A stretch of 10,605 bases of DNA, from contig MU119991.1 in the NCBI GenBank assembly GCA_014904845.1, positions 1-10,605 on the forward strand, given 5' to 3'. This DNA is from Acephala macrosclerotiorum. Taxonomy: Eukaryota > Ascomycota > Leotiomycetes > Helotiales > Mollisiaceae. The translations under genes and the position numbers were made by a program. Within the stretch, counting starts at the first letter, position 1. Every line of letters starts with the position of its first letter. Below are positions 1 through 10,532 of this stretch, one piece after another. A model generated the notes under the pieces. It made no database searches and was not told the origin of the DNA. It was given only the letters and a program-made list of their open reading frames with translations.

Positions 1-83
1 AATTTCAAAATATAAATAAAATTTATTAAAATAAATAAAAATATTTAAAAAAAAATCGATAAAAAAATAAAATTACTATAAAT

Positions 84-98
84 AAAAAAAAAAAAAAA
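84..98. repeat. Homopolymer A run, 15 bp
   Basis: An uninterrupted run of 15 A, the longest homopolymer I found. Runs of 13 to 14 occur elsewhere: T at 1896-1908, A at 4171-4184, A at 5839-5851, T at 7216-7229 and T at 8270-8283. They are expected at this composition and are places where the assembled length may be unreliable. Confidence 0.85.
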
Positions 99-698
99 TT
101 TTCAATTAAAAAATTATTATTATTTCAAAATTTAACGAATTTTTTTTATTTATTCAATTTTCAAAAAATTATATATATTTATTTTTTTTAATTTTATTAA
201 ATTCAAAAATACGAATTACAATTTTAATTTCTTTTTCAATTTTTTAAATATTTTATTTATTACGAAATTTTTTAATCGTTTTTTTTTTAAGTATTTATAT
301 TTTTATTATTATTAAAATTAACAAATTTAATAATATTTTTATTTTTACTATTATTTAAAAAATTTTAATATTTATTTTTTTTAACGAATTTCTTTAAACG
401 ATTTTCAATATATAATTTTCAAACAAATAATTTTTTTTCAATTAATTTATTTAATAAATTCAATATAAATTCAATTATTTATATAATAATTTAATAATTT
501 TAAATATATTCTAATCAATAAATTTAATATTATATATTAAAACAAAATCTTTTTCTCGAATTAATTTTTTTCGTATTTAATAATAAACATCGAAATATAT
601 TTAATTTTATTTACAATTACATTTTTTTTTCAATTTTAATTTTTTTATATTCTCGTTTCGCATTTTAATCTGTTTAATTCTTAATTCAAAAAACTTTA

Positions 699-782
699 CT
701 CGATTATATATTTCATTTCAATCGAAAATCTTTCAAATAAAAAATCGAATTTCAACAAATAAAACAATTTCTTTACTATAAA
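699..782 (-). other. Short open frame, 28 codons, coding status unsupported
   Basis: On the minus strand this stretch is stop-free for 28 codons, between a TAA at 783-785 and a TAA at 696-698. The same frame continues to a TGA at 630-632 with only TAA stops between. The codons are unusually mixed for this window (GAA, GAG, ATG, TTC, TCG, AGA), so it could be a remnant of coding sequence in which CAA had become TAA. It could equally be chance: TGA is rare here because non-CG G and C are rare, so a TGA-free run of this length is not significant. No family is recognised. Confidence 0.12.
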
Positions 783-1603
783 TTATATAAAATAATATAT
801 ATTCAATTAATTTATAAATAGTCGTTCGATTTACAAAAAAAATAATTAATGAATATTTTAATCAATTTTTTTTATTTTTTTTATTAAAATAATTAATATA
901 ATAATAATAAATTAATATTTTTATTTAATTATTTTATTTGTTTTCAAATTATATACAAAAATAATAATTTGTTTGATTTTGAATTTATTCAATTTTTTAA
1001 TAACGATTTTTTTAAATTCGAACTTTTTATTCAATTTTATATAATTAAAAACATTATATTTACAAATAATATTATTATAAATAAATTTAATAATTTTTTT
1101 AAAAATCGAATTTTTTATTAATTTAATTTTAATTCAATTGAAAAAATTATTTCGTATTACAATCAAACTATCAAATATTTTATATTATAAAAATTTAATT
1201 ACATTTATTTCAATACAATAAAATAATAAAATTATTTTTTAAAAATATAAAATTTTTTTATATTTTTTTTTATTTTTATATTAATAATTACTACAATTTA
1301 CTATAAAATTTTAAACGTTTTTATAATATTTTTTTTAATAATATTAATTAATTATTCGATAATAAATACTTTTCTTTTTAATATATTCGAATTTATTATA
1401 TAATTGAATTATAATTATTATATATTATTTTAAATCGTTTAAAATAAATCGAAATAAATAAAATTTAATAATATTTTTTTATAGTATTTTATTTCGAATA
1501 TTATAATTAATAAATTCTCAAATTAATTTACGAAATTTTATTTTTAAAAATTATTTTAATCGTTTTAAAATTATTAAATACTAAATAATTATTATCAAAA
1601 AAA

Positions 1604-1630
1604 AATAATAATAATATTATTATTATTATT
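1604..1630. repeat. (AAT)4(ATT)5 mirror microsatellite and palindrome
   Basis: Four AAT units at 1604-1615 are followed directly by five ATT units at 1616-1630. The AAT units and the first four ATT units form a perfect 24-bp palindrome (1604-1627) that could extrude as a hairpin or cruciform. It probably arose by slippage and inversion of a trinucleotide repeat. No function is implied. Confidence 0.85.
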
Positions 1631-3131
1631 CAATAATTTATTAATTTTAAAAAAAACGATTAATACAATATATACGAAAAATACAATCAATATCGAAAAT
1701 TGAAAATTAAAAACACTAAATTTAAAAAAATTCTTTTAAATTTAATTTAATAATTCAAATAAATATTCTTATTTCACGTATTTACTTTTAATTATAAACG
1801 ATTTATTTTTAATTTTTCGATTAATTTTGCATTTTTTAATCGAAATTAAAATTATTTTAACGTAATTAAATTCGATTATAATAAATTTATAAATATTTTT
1901 TTTTTTTTAAATTATCGTTTTTTATTTGCAATTTTTTAAATAGTTCGTTTATAATAATATAAATACTTTTTTTAATATATTTAATTTTGAAATCGAACAA
2001 TTGTATTTAAACGAATTAATAAATAATCAAAATATTAAAAAAATTTATTATTATTTAATTCAATTAAATAATAAACGTATTAATATTCGTTTTAAAAATA
2101 AAATAAATACTATATAATTAAAACTATAATTTGTAAAAATACTTTAAAGTTTTTCAATATTTTTTTTATTATATTATAATTTTATTTAATAATATTTTAA
2201 AATTTTAATTCGTATCGAATTATTTATTTTCGTTTTTTATTATTATATTAATTAAATATTTTTTTATATTTTTATTAATTAATATCAATATTTAAAATAA
2301 TCATTTTTTATTTATTAATAAAATTATAATAAATTTTACAAAATACTAAAATAATTGTAAATTTATTTTATAAAAATATTATAACGATTTTTTATTTTTT
2401 TTTTATTCGAAAAATTCGTTTTTTTTAATTAATCAATATAATAATTTAATAATAATATTAAAATATTAAATTTATATTTTATAGTAAATATAAATTTTAA
2501 TAAAAATTTTAATTTTAAAAATATTATTATATTTGATTTATTTTAGAATTTTTATAATTTTTATATTTTTAAAAAAACGTTTTTTAAAATTACAAACGAA
2601 ATTAATAATAATTATTTCGTTTTAATAAAATTATAATTTGAATTTTATATAAATTTAAATTTTTTTAATTCGATTTAATGTTTTATTTAAATTTTAAATA
2701 TATTCAAAAACAAATTAATAAATTTCTAAAAATATTAATTTATTATTATAATTCGTATAAAAAATTTTAATTTTTATATTATTTTAAAATTATTATAATA
2801 ATTCAAACAAATTAAATTATAAAATTAATTATTTTTTAAAACAATATTATTATTTATAGAAATTTTAAAAAAATTATAAAAATTATTATATTTTTATTTC
2901 GAATATTTAATATAAATTAATCGTATTTAAAAAAAAAATCTATTAAAAAAACGTAAAAACATTTAATAAATTTTTTAAAAAATTTATTTACAAAAAAAAA
3001 TATATTAACGTTTTTTAAAATAATAAAATTCTTTTTTATAATCGCGTTAATTAATTAATAAATTTTAATAGTTTTTTTACAATTAAAAATTATAAATTTC
3101 AATAAAAATTATTATTTTTTTTAAATATTTT

Positions 3132-3144
3132 ACGATTAAATCGT
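3132..3144. repeat. Small CG-containing hairpin ACGAT-TAA-ATCGT
   Basis: Perfect 5-bp stem with a 3-base loop and a CG step in each arm. The core CGATTAAATCG recurs at 3530-3540. At this size it may be chance, and no terminator-like T run follows directly. Confidence 0.4.
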
Positions 3145-3528
3145 TTTTAAAACATTTTTATTACAATTAAAAACAAAATTTTAAAATAATAAAAAAAAAA
3201 ATTTTATTATATTATATATTAAATTATTTTAATACAAATAAACGAATTAATATTTTTATAAATTTTAAAAACTTTTTTTCAATTAAATATTATTATTTTT
3301 TTATAATTAAATATTATTTTATCAAATATTTTTTTTTCAAATTTTTATAATCATTTCTCAATAAATAAAAATATTAATCGTTTAAAAATAAATTGTAATT
3401 TTTTCAATATTAAAACGATCTACAATAACAAATATTTCGTATATTTTTTAATATATTTTTAAAATATTTTTCGCGTTTTAAATCGTTTAAATTAATTTTT
3501 TTATTTTTTAAAAACTTTTTTAATTCTA

Positions 3529-3541
3529 TCGATTAAATCGA
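3529..3541. repeat. Small CG-containing hairpin TCGAT-TAA-ATCGA
   Basis: Second copy of the core CGATTAAATCG, again as a perfect 5-bp stem with a TAA loop. Flanks differ from the copy at 3132-3144, so only the 11-bp core is shared. Chance is possible, although G and C are so scarce that paired CG steps draw attention. Confidence 0.4.
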
Positions 3542-3554
3542 CAAATTATACTTT

Positions 3555-3612
3555 TTTAAATTTAAATTTATATATCGTATTAATATTTATATTAAATAAA
3601 TTTAAATTTAAA
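3555..3612. repeat. 17-bp perfect inverted repeat, A3T3-periodic arms
   Basis: Arms at 3555-3571 and 3596-3612 are exact reverse complements, separated by a 24-base spacer that contains one CG. Each arm is made of alternating AAA and TTT triplets. Because this 6-bp period is self-complementary, the inverted arrangement follows partly from the periodicity. It could form a stem-loop, and short A tracts of this kind affect DNA bending. No function is claimed. Confidence 0.6.
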
Positions 3613-4170
3613 TTATTTAATAATAAAATTATTTTTTTTATTCGAATTTCTTTTTCGTTTTTATATTCGAAAATTTTTCGATTTTATTTTTTTTCAATAA
3701 AATAAAATAATTAATATTTTATATCGTTTTTCAAATATTTTTTTTTAATATTCACATTTAAAAATAATAATATTATTACAAAAAAATACTTTTTTATTTT
3801 TTTATTAAAAAACATTTTATTCAAAATTTTATTTATTTTTTCTTTATTAAAAAAAAACTATTTTATAAAAAATCAAAAAAAATAATTTTATTTTTTATAT
3901 TATTTTATTTGTATTTTTCTTTAAACTAATAATACTTATTTTAATCGTATTTATTTTACATAAAATAATATTAAAAATATTTAATAAAAAATAAAAAATA
4001 AAAAAAAATTTATTAAAATATAAAAATCGTTTACAAATTTTAATATTATATTATTTTCTAATAATATTAATATTTACTTTCTCGTATTATATTCTTTTTT
4101 TAATATTTTTTCGATTTAAAAATATATACGATTATAGCGATTTTTAATAATTTAATACAAATAGATTTTT

Positions 4171-4184
4171 AAAAAAAAAAAAAA
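4171..4184. repeat. Homopolymer A run, 14 bp
   Basis: Uninterrupted run of 14 A preceded directly by five T, giving a T5A14 junction. This is a low-complexity tract and a likely site of sequencing length error. Confidence 0.8.
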
Positions 4185-5811
4185 TTATAATCGTATAAAT
4201 AAAATTAAAATCTTTAAAATCTCGAAATATATTATTTTACGAATTATTATTTTTATATTCAATTTATATTTTTATTATAACAACAAATAATTATCTCAAA
4301 AAAATCTTTTTTATATTATTTACAAAAAAAAAATAATTTTTATATTCAATTTTATATTTAATTTTTATTTTTATAATTACTATTTCAACGAATTCAAAGT
4401 TTTATTTAATAATAATAAATAATTAAAAAATTTTAACGTTTATAATAATATTATTAAAATCTCAAATTATATACGTAAAAACAATATAATATTTTATTTT
4501 AATATTTAATATTTCGTATTTTTTATTTGAATTAATTAATTTAAAAATAACAATAATATATTTTTTTTAATTAATAATAAAAAATCTATTCTCACGAAAT
4601 TAATTTCAAATATTATAAAATTTTTAATAATAAAAACAAATTAATTCGTTTTTTCAAATATTTTATAAAAATTTTAAAAAAAATATTTTATAAAATTAAT
4701 AATTTTTAATATTTTTTTATTATAACGATTTTAATATTTATTAAAATCAAATAATAAATATTATTTTTTTATTATTAATTAATAATTATTATAATAAAAT
4801 TTAATGTTTTTAAAATATTAATAATTATTTTTATTTTTATTTAAATTTTTAAAAACGATATTATATTTTTAAAAAAATTTAAAAATAAAATTTTATTAAT
4901 AAAATTATTATTTCAAAATTTTATTTTTCGATTAATTTACGTTTATTTTTTTTTTATTTTTCGTTTTAAATACTTTATAAAATTTGTCGTTACAATTCGA
5001 TCTTTAAATACTTTTTTTTTATTTTCGTTTTTTTGTATACTTTGAATTTTATTTTTCAATTTACTTATTATTATTATATTTATTATTATTGTATTTATTA
5101 ACAATTTTCTATAGAATTTATTAATAATCGCTTTATTAAAACTTTAAATATTAATATTATTATTATTGAAAATATATAATAATAAATTTAATTTTTTTAA
5201 AATATTTTTATTAATATTAATTTTACTTTTTTTTTAAATAATAAATTAAACAAATTTTTAAATTTTTTATATATTTTTAAAGTATTTATCGAAATCGTAA
5301 TTAAAAAATTTTTTAATTATTTGTTTTATAATTTAATTATATTAATATCAATTGTTTTTAAATATAAATAATCGCAAAAATCGATTACAATTCTAAAAAT
5401 TATTATATTATTAATCGTTTTTTCGATAATAATATTTACAATTAATTAATTTATCTATAAATAAATAGTAATTTACGAAAAAATAATTAATACAAAAATT
5501 GATTTTTTTATTTTTTATTCGTTTAAAATATTTAAAATAATATTATTTATTTTATTAATCGTTATATATAATATTGATTTTTATTACATTTTTTTAAACG
5601 ATTAATAATATATTTTACGAAAATTTAATCAATATTAAATTATATAAAACTTTATATTCACTTTTTTTATATTATTATATTTTTTTTATTTATAATTAAA
5701 ACTTTTTTTTCGTTTATATTTTCGTAAAAAAATAAATTAATTTTAATTTTAATTTATAAAAATTATAATATTATTCAATTTTTAAAATGTTTTTATAATA
5801 TTAATATTTAA

Positions 5812-5829
5812 AACGATTTTTAAATCGTT
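5812..5829. repeat. 8-bp inverted repeat with CG in each arm
   Basis: AACGATTT (5812-5819) and AAATCGTT (5822-5829) are exact reverse complements separated by two T. A realistic hairpin would open to about 7 bp with a 4-base loop. A 13-A run follows at 5839-5851. In a bacterium a stem followed by T on the transcribed strand would suggest a terminator, but the stem is weak and there is no gene on either side, so I do not call one. Confidence 0.5.
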
Positions 5830-7142
5830 AAATAATATAAAAAAAAAAAAATCTTTTTTAATTTTTTAATAAAATTATTTATTTATATTAAAAATTTTAA
5901 TACGAATATTTATTAAATTTTTTAAATTTAAATAATACGTAAAATCGAAAATTAAAATTCGATATAAATTTTCTTAGTAATTATATATATTTTTCGTTGA
6001 ATTTTTTCTATAAATAATTCGAATAAAACGAAAAATAATAAATTATTAATTGCATTTAAAATTATTCTTTATATTATAATATTCAAATATTTTTATTAAA
6101 TTTTCAAATATTTTAAATCGTTAATTTTATTATATTATCGTTTTTTTTTTATATTTATATATAATAATTATTTTTTTATATATTTTATTATAATTATAAA
6201 TAATTATTTTTATTGATTTGTAATCGTTTTTTTTAAAAATTCGTTTTTTAATATATATTAAAAAGATTTTTATAAATTCGCGTTTTTAATATTATTTATT
6301 TAATTTATTTCATTTAATCAATTTTTTAAATATTCAATCGAATAAATTTATATACGTTTTTATTACTAAGAATTTTTTTATAAATTGATCGATAATTTTA
6401 TATAAAAATTTTATATTTATTCGATAATACTTTTAATTGTATTCACAAAAATTATTTTTTAAAATATTATAAAACTTTTTTTTTAAATAATTTTTAATAT
6501 TATATTTTAATATAAATCAAATTTGTTTTTTGTAAATCGAGTTAATATATTGTAAAATTTGTATTTTTTTACTTTTTAAAATAATTTTATAATTTTTATA
6601 TATATTATCGTATTATTTTAAAAAAAATCGTAATATTATTTTTTTTGAATTAAAATATTTTAAAGACTTTAAAAAAAAGTATTTATAATTTTAATACGAG
6701 TATATATTTTTTAAAATTTTATATTTTTAAAAAATTGTTTTTATTATTTGTAAAAAATTTCTTAAAAAAAATCGATAACGTAATTAAAATAAAAATATTT
6801 TTTATCGAGAAAAATAAATTTTAATACGAATAATTTACTAATTTTAATTTTTAAACTAAAAATTAATTTAATAATTTAAAAATACAAATTTTTAAATTAT
6901 TATTTTTAAATTAAATTTATTTTAAAAATTAATTTTTATTTATATCGTTTTTTTATAAAAAAAAATTTATTTCAATTTTTATTCGAAATTTCGTTCGTTT
7001 ATTCGTTTTAATAAAATATATTTTTTTAATCGATTTTTTTCAATTAAAATTTTTTATTTCAATTTTTTTCGTATTATTTTTTAAAATTCGAAATTTATTT
7101 TAATTCTATTATTTCAATTTAAAAGCGATTATAAGTAATCTA

Positions 7143-7262
7143 CGAATTGCGATTTTCAAAAAAATTAAAATTAAAATATAAAACAATAAAACAATTTCGC
7201 TTTTTAATACTATAATTTTTTTTTTTTTTCGTATTAAAAATTTTTTTTTTATATTTCAATTT
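7143..7262 (-). pseudogene. Possible decayed coding relic, faint RNase H-like motif
   Basis: This minus-strand frame is open for 40 codons, bounded upstream by adjacent TAA and TAG (7263-7268) and downstream by TAG (7140-7142). Its middle reads N-Y-S-I-K-K-R-N-C-F-I-V (codons at 7217 down to 7182). In the RNase H domain of Ty3/Gypsy retrotransposon polyproteins a conserved N-Y-S is followed at the same spacing by a Glu-Cys-Leu-Ala-Val type segment; here Asn-Cys-Phe-Ile-Val occupies those positions. The agreement is limited to about five positions. The downstream Tyr-Leu-x-Gly and Thr-Asp-His motifs are not seen at their expected distances, and no reverse transcriptase or integrase motif was found around it. 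A chance resemblance is quite possible; there is no start codon and no promoter. Confidence 0.15.
7216..7229. repeat. Homopolymer T run, 14 bp
   Basis: Fourteen T, followed by CG. It lies inside the possible minus-strand relic at 7143-7262, where it would encode four Lys codons. A length error here would change that frame. Confidence 0.8.
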
Positions 7263-7640
7263 CTATTAAAAATAAAACTAATTATCGTAAATAATCGTCG
7301 CAAGTTTTTTTTTTTCTTTTTTATATTCGTTTTAATATTAATTATTTCAAGTAATTCAATATATAATTTTTATAAATTAATGTTTTTTTACAATTTCGCA
7401 ATCTTATAATCAAATTATTTAATCTCAAATAATACAATTAAAACAAAAATTTTTATCAATTGATTTTCAATTTTCGATTTCTAATAATTTGACTTTCTTT
7501 TTAATAATAATAAAAAATAAAATATATAAATCGCATATAAACAATTTTTAATAAAATTTATTAAAATAATTCATTTCTTGATATTATTTTACTAATATAA
7601 AAAAACAATAAAATACAAAACAAAAAAATCCAATCGTAAA

Positions 7641-8333
7641 TTAATTCGTTTTAATTAATAAATTAAATTTATTCGAAGTAATTTATAAATCAATCAATTA
7701 ATCAATTAAAATAAAAATAAAAAAAATTATTAATTAATTTATAATAAATAAAAAAATTTATATACTAAAAAATACGTAATTAATATTATTTTCGAAATTA
7801 ATTATTTACAAAGATTTTAAAAAAAAATATATATAGTTTTATTATAATATAAAATATATAATAATAAAAATAACAAATAAATATTATTCTAAAAATATTT
7901 TCATATGAATTTTATTGTTTTATAGTTTTTATAATCGTTTAAAATAAGTAAACGAAACTTTTTAAAATAATATAATATTGTTTAAAATATAAAAACTTTT
8001 TATAATTATTTCAAAGTAATAATATTAAAAATCTATTTATTATTAATTACAATAAATTTTCAATTTTAATATAATTTTAATTTCATAATAAATTATTATT
8101 ATTAAATTAATTTATTTTTAAATATAATAATTAAATATAAAGTTTTACTAATAATTAAAATATATTTAATAAATAAAATTTAAACTTTAAATTCTAATTA
8201 TTTTTTTTAAATAAAGCGTTTTTCAATACTATTAATTATTAATTCATTTTTTTTTTTAGTTTTTTATAATTTTTTTTTTTTTTATATTTCAACGATTTTT
8301 CGATTTAATAATTTTAATAATAAAAACTTTTAA
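7641..8333. other. Gene-free A+T-rich sequence
   Basis: Nothing beyond low-complexity A/T sequence is visible. All frames are closed frequently by TAA. A few short ATCAAT-like words repeat around 7688-7710. A 14-T run lies at 8270-8283. C remains commoner than G outside CG. Confidence 0.75.
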
Positions 8334-8465
8334 TTTTTAAAATTAACTTTTAAAAATATCGATTATAGTACTATTAACGCGTGTAAAATCGATTTTGAAT
8401 TACTTTTTAATCTTAAAAACAAAATTCTAACGAAGAAAATTAACTATTTAACGTTTTTCAAGTAA
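8334..8465 (+). other. 43-codon open stretch, no start codon
   Basis: The plus-strand frame is open from 8334 to the TAA at 8463-8465, just after a TAA at 8331-8333. It contains codons rare in the window (GCG, TGT, ACG, AAG, GAA) but no ATG, and no ribosome binding site precedes it. Beyond the stop the same frame has TAA about every 5 to 28 codons, and TGA near 8822 and 8968. I recognise no family. It may be a fragment of former coding sequence or the longest chance opening in the richest part of the window. Confidence 0.2.
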
Positions 8466-9060
8466 TATAATATCGTTTTAAATAATTAAAATTTATTTAA
8501 CAAAATCTCGAATTTACGTATATATTAAACTCTAATTTAAACTTTTTTAAACTAATACTCAATCTATAAAACGTTATTCTTAGATCGAGAAAAGTCTTTA
8601 AAAAAATATATTAATTTTTAATCGAATAATACAATTATTAATTTTATATCGAAAAATACTTTTTAATACATTTTAATTCAAATTAATTTTACGTTCGAAC
8701 TTATTATTAATTATATTTTTAAATGTATATTGAACGTCGTTTTTAATATATAAAGACTTTATAATTATTTTTAATCGTTTGTAAAATTTAAAAGAATTTT
8801 ATTAAAAAATTATGAAAAAATTTGAATCGAAAATAGAAAAATAATAATCGGCGATATATTAAACGAGATAAATTATTACAAAGAGTAATTTACTAAAAGA
8901 AAAATTTACTTTAATTAAAGAAATAAATTCAAACTAGAATCAAATAAAAAAATTCGTATTACGTAAAATTGATATTTTTCTTTTGATTATTTCAAAATTT
9001 AATAATAAAACGTTTTTTCGTATTTTACGTCGTATTTTACTTTTAATAGTTTGATTTTAA
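8334..9060. other. Compositional island, about 16% G+C, possible remnant of less eroded sequence
   Basis: By hand count 8341-9060 holds 116 G or C in 720 bases, with 28 CG dinucleotides and a nearly balanced 34 C to 26 G outside CG. This contrasts with the C-dominated sequence to the left and the almost G+C-free tract to the right. The island holds the only GG (8850-8851), an ACGCGT hexamer (8377-8382) and a TCGGCG cluster (8848-8853). AGA and AAG words, nearly absent elsewhere, are frequent at 8820-8960. In all frames I read, stops remain roughly as frequent as expected at this composition, mostly TAA, so no gene can be called. Both orientations give peptide-like stretches between stops, which would fit either TGG-to-TAA change on the plus strand or CAA-to-TAA on the minus strand. 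The orientation, and even a coding origin, is undecided. Confidence 0.5.
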
Positions 9061-9201
9061 ATTAATATATTTTAATATTTATTTATTATAATAAACTTTT
9101 TATATTTATTTATTAATTTAATTTTTTTTTATTTATTTTTTAATTTTAATATTAATAATATAATAAATTATATAAATTATATTACGATTTTTAAAATTAA
9201 A

Positions 9202-9267
9202 TTTTTTTTATATTTAATTATATTTAAAATTTTATTTTTTTTATATTTAATTATATTTAAAATTTTA
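9202..9267. repeat. Perfect 33-bp tandem duplication
   Basis: Copy 1 (9202-9234) and copy 2 (9235-9267) are identical and head to tail. Each begins with eight T followed by ATATTTAATTA and ends AAAATTTTA. Periodicity continues three bases beyond copy 2 and then stops. A perfect duplication in sequence this prone to slippage suggests a recent event or an assembly artefact. Confidence 0.9.
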
Positions 9268-9345
9268 TTTATTTTTTATTTTATTTTTTATTTTTTTAAT
9301 AATTTATTATAAATTATTAATATTTATAATTTATTATTAATAAAG

Positions 9346-9363
9346 TTTATATTTATATTTATA
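9346..9363. repeat. (TTTATA)3 short tandem repeat
   Basis: Three tandem TTTATA units followed by a T run. Short and consistent with slippage in A/T-only DNA. Confidence 0.7.
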
Positions 9364-10485
9364 TTTTTAAAATTATTTTATTAAATTTTATAAAATTAAT
9401 AAATATTTTAATAATATTTTTTATTTTTATATTTTATTAAAATTTTAAAAAAAAAACTTATAATCGATATAATATAATCAATTTAAAAAAAAAATTATAA
9501 AATTAAATAATTATAAAAAAAGATTTAAAATTTAAATAAAAATTAAATAATATTAAATTTTTAATTTATAAAAACGTAATTTTAATTTTATATAATTCTT
9601 TTTAATAATTTTTTTAATTTATATAATTTTATAATAAAAATCGTTATTTATTTATATTATTTATATTTAATATTATTAAATATAATTATTATTTTAACGT
9701 TTAATAATTTATTTATTTTAAAATTTTATTAATTTAATATAATATTTTTTTATATTTATATTTAAATAATAATAATTAATTTTTATTTTATTACGTATAT
9801 AAAATTAATAAATCGTATTTTAAATATTTAAAAATTTTAATATTTTTTTAATATAATTTTTAATAAATTTTATTTAAATATTAATAAAAAATTATAAAAA
9901 TCGTTTATTTTAAATTAAATTTTTTTTTTAAAATTTATTAAAAGATTTATAATAAAAAAATAATTTAAATATTTTATAATAATAATTTTATTAGTAATAT
10001 TTTTATTAATATTAAATATTATATAAATTATTTATTTAATAATATTAATATATTATTTTATTAAAATAATTTAAAAAATATAATTATAAATTTAATATTT
10101 CGATAAAATATTTGATATAATATTATTATATATTTTATAATAATAATAAAAAAAACGTAAATTAAACGTATTTAAATAAAATAATAAATAAATATTAATT
10201 TTATAAAAAGTTTTTAATAATATAATTATTTGAAATTTTAAACGAATTATTTATAATTTAATTAAATTTTATAAAAAAAAATATATAATAATTATAATTA
10301 ATTAAATTTAATATTAAAATTAAAAAAAAAAATTATTTTATTATTTTTTATTTTTAAAAACGAATATATATTATTAAAATATTTTTTAAAAATTAAATTA
10401 TTAATATTTATATTTATATAAAAAACGTAATAAATATTATTATTAATATTAAAATTTTTAATTAAAAAATAAAAATTTAAAAATA

Positions 10486-10486
<1 letters not shown>

Positions 10487-10530
<44 letters not shown>
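10487..10530. repeat. (ATT)n microsatellite, about 14.7 units
   Basis: An uninterrupted ATT repeat of 44 bp, the longest simple repeat in the window. It is flanked by ATAT on the left and ATTATATTT on the right. Such trinucleotide tracts are length-polymorphic in eukaryotes and are also where short-read assemblies often end or collapse; the window ends 75 bases later. Confidence 0.95.

Positions 10531-10532
<2 letters not shown>

Larger units (their letters stand above)
1..7080. other. Gene-free, extremely A+T-rich sequence
   Basis: No coding region, RNA gene or mobile element can be supported in this stretch. Stops, nearly all TAA, close all six frames every few codons. Hand counts give about 7% G+C at 1-480, 6% at 2401-3000 and 8.5% at 4801-5400. 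G occurs mostly inside CG; other G is rare, and other C is mainly in TCA, ACA, TCT and ACT contexts on the plus strand. No conserved block, long repeat or terminal repeat of a transposon is visible by eye, although short A/T words recur everywhere as expected at this composition. The sequence looks like non-coding eukaryotic DNA or long-decayed repeat DNA. Only small repeats, listed separately, stand out. Confidence 0.8.
7081..7640. other. C- and CG-enriched segment without a supported gene
   Basis: G+C rises to about 14% over 7081-7500 by hand count, roughly double the preceding sequence. Outside CG there are about 28 C to 8 G on the plus strand, so the enrichment is almost entirely in C and CG. 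The only CC of the window is at 7630-7631, in a run that is almost only A and C (about 7600-7635). Frames remain closed by TAA and TAG at intervals; the longest open stretch is 40 codons on the minus strand and is listed separately. The higher G+C could mark less eroded, once-coding sequence read from the minus strand, but no domain can be demonstrated. Confidence 0.5.

Noticed and set aside
5812..5851. Rho-independent terminator
   Set aside because: The stem is only 7 to 8 bp, with two C:G pairs and almost no loop, and there is no adjacent gene; stems of this kind are common in A/T-rich palindromic sequence.
1..8333. Ciliate-type code (TAA/TAG read as Gln) giving long minus-strand genes
   Set aside because: TCA on the plus strand, which is TGA on the minus strand, is frequent in all phases, so frames still close; the few longer TGA-free runs are within chance.
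8377..8382. ACGCGT as a fungal cell-cycle box
   Set aside because: It is a single hexamer with no gene nearby; I cannot connect it with any promoter.
8350..9000. Reverse transcriptase-like reading of the minus strand in the island
   Set aside because: Some stretches resembled the region after the catalytic motif of Ty3/Gypsy reverse transcriptases, but the paired Asp residues were absent at the expected position, and the opposite strand looked equally protein-like.
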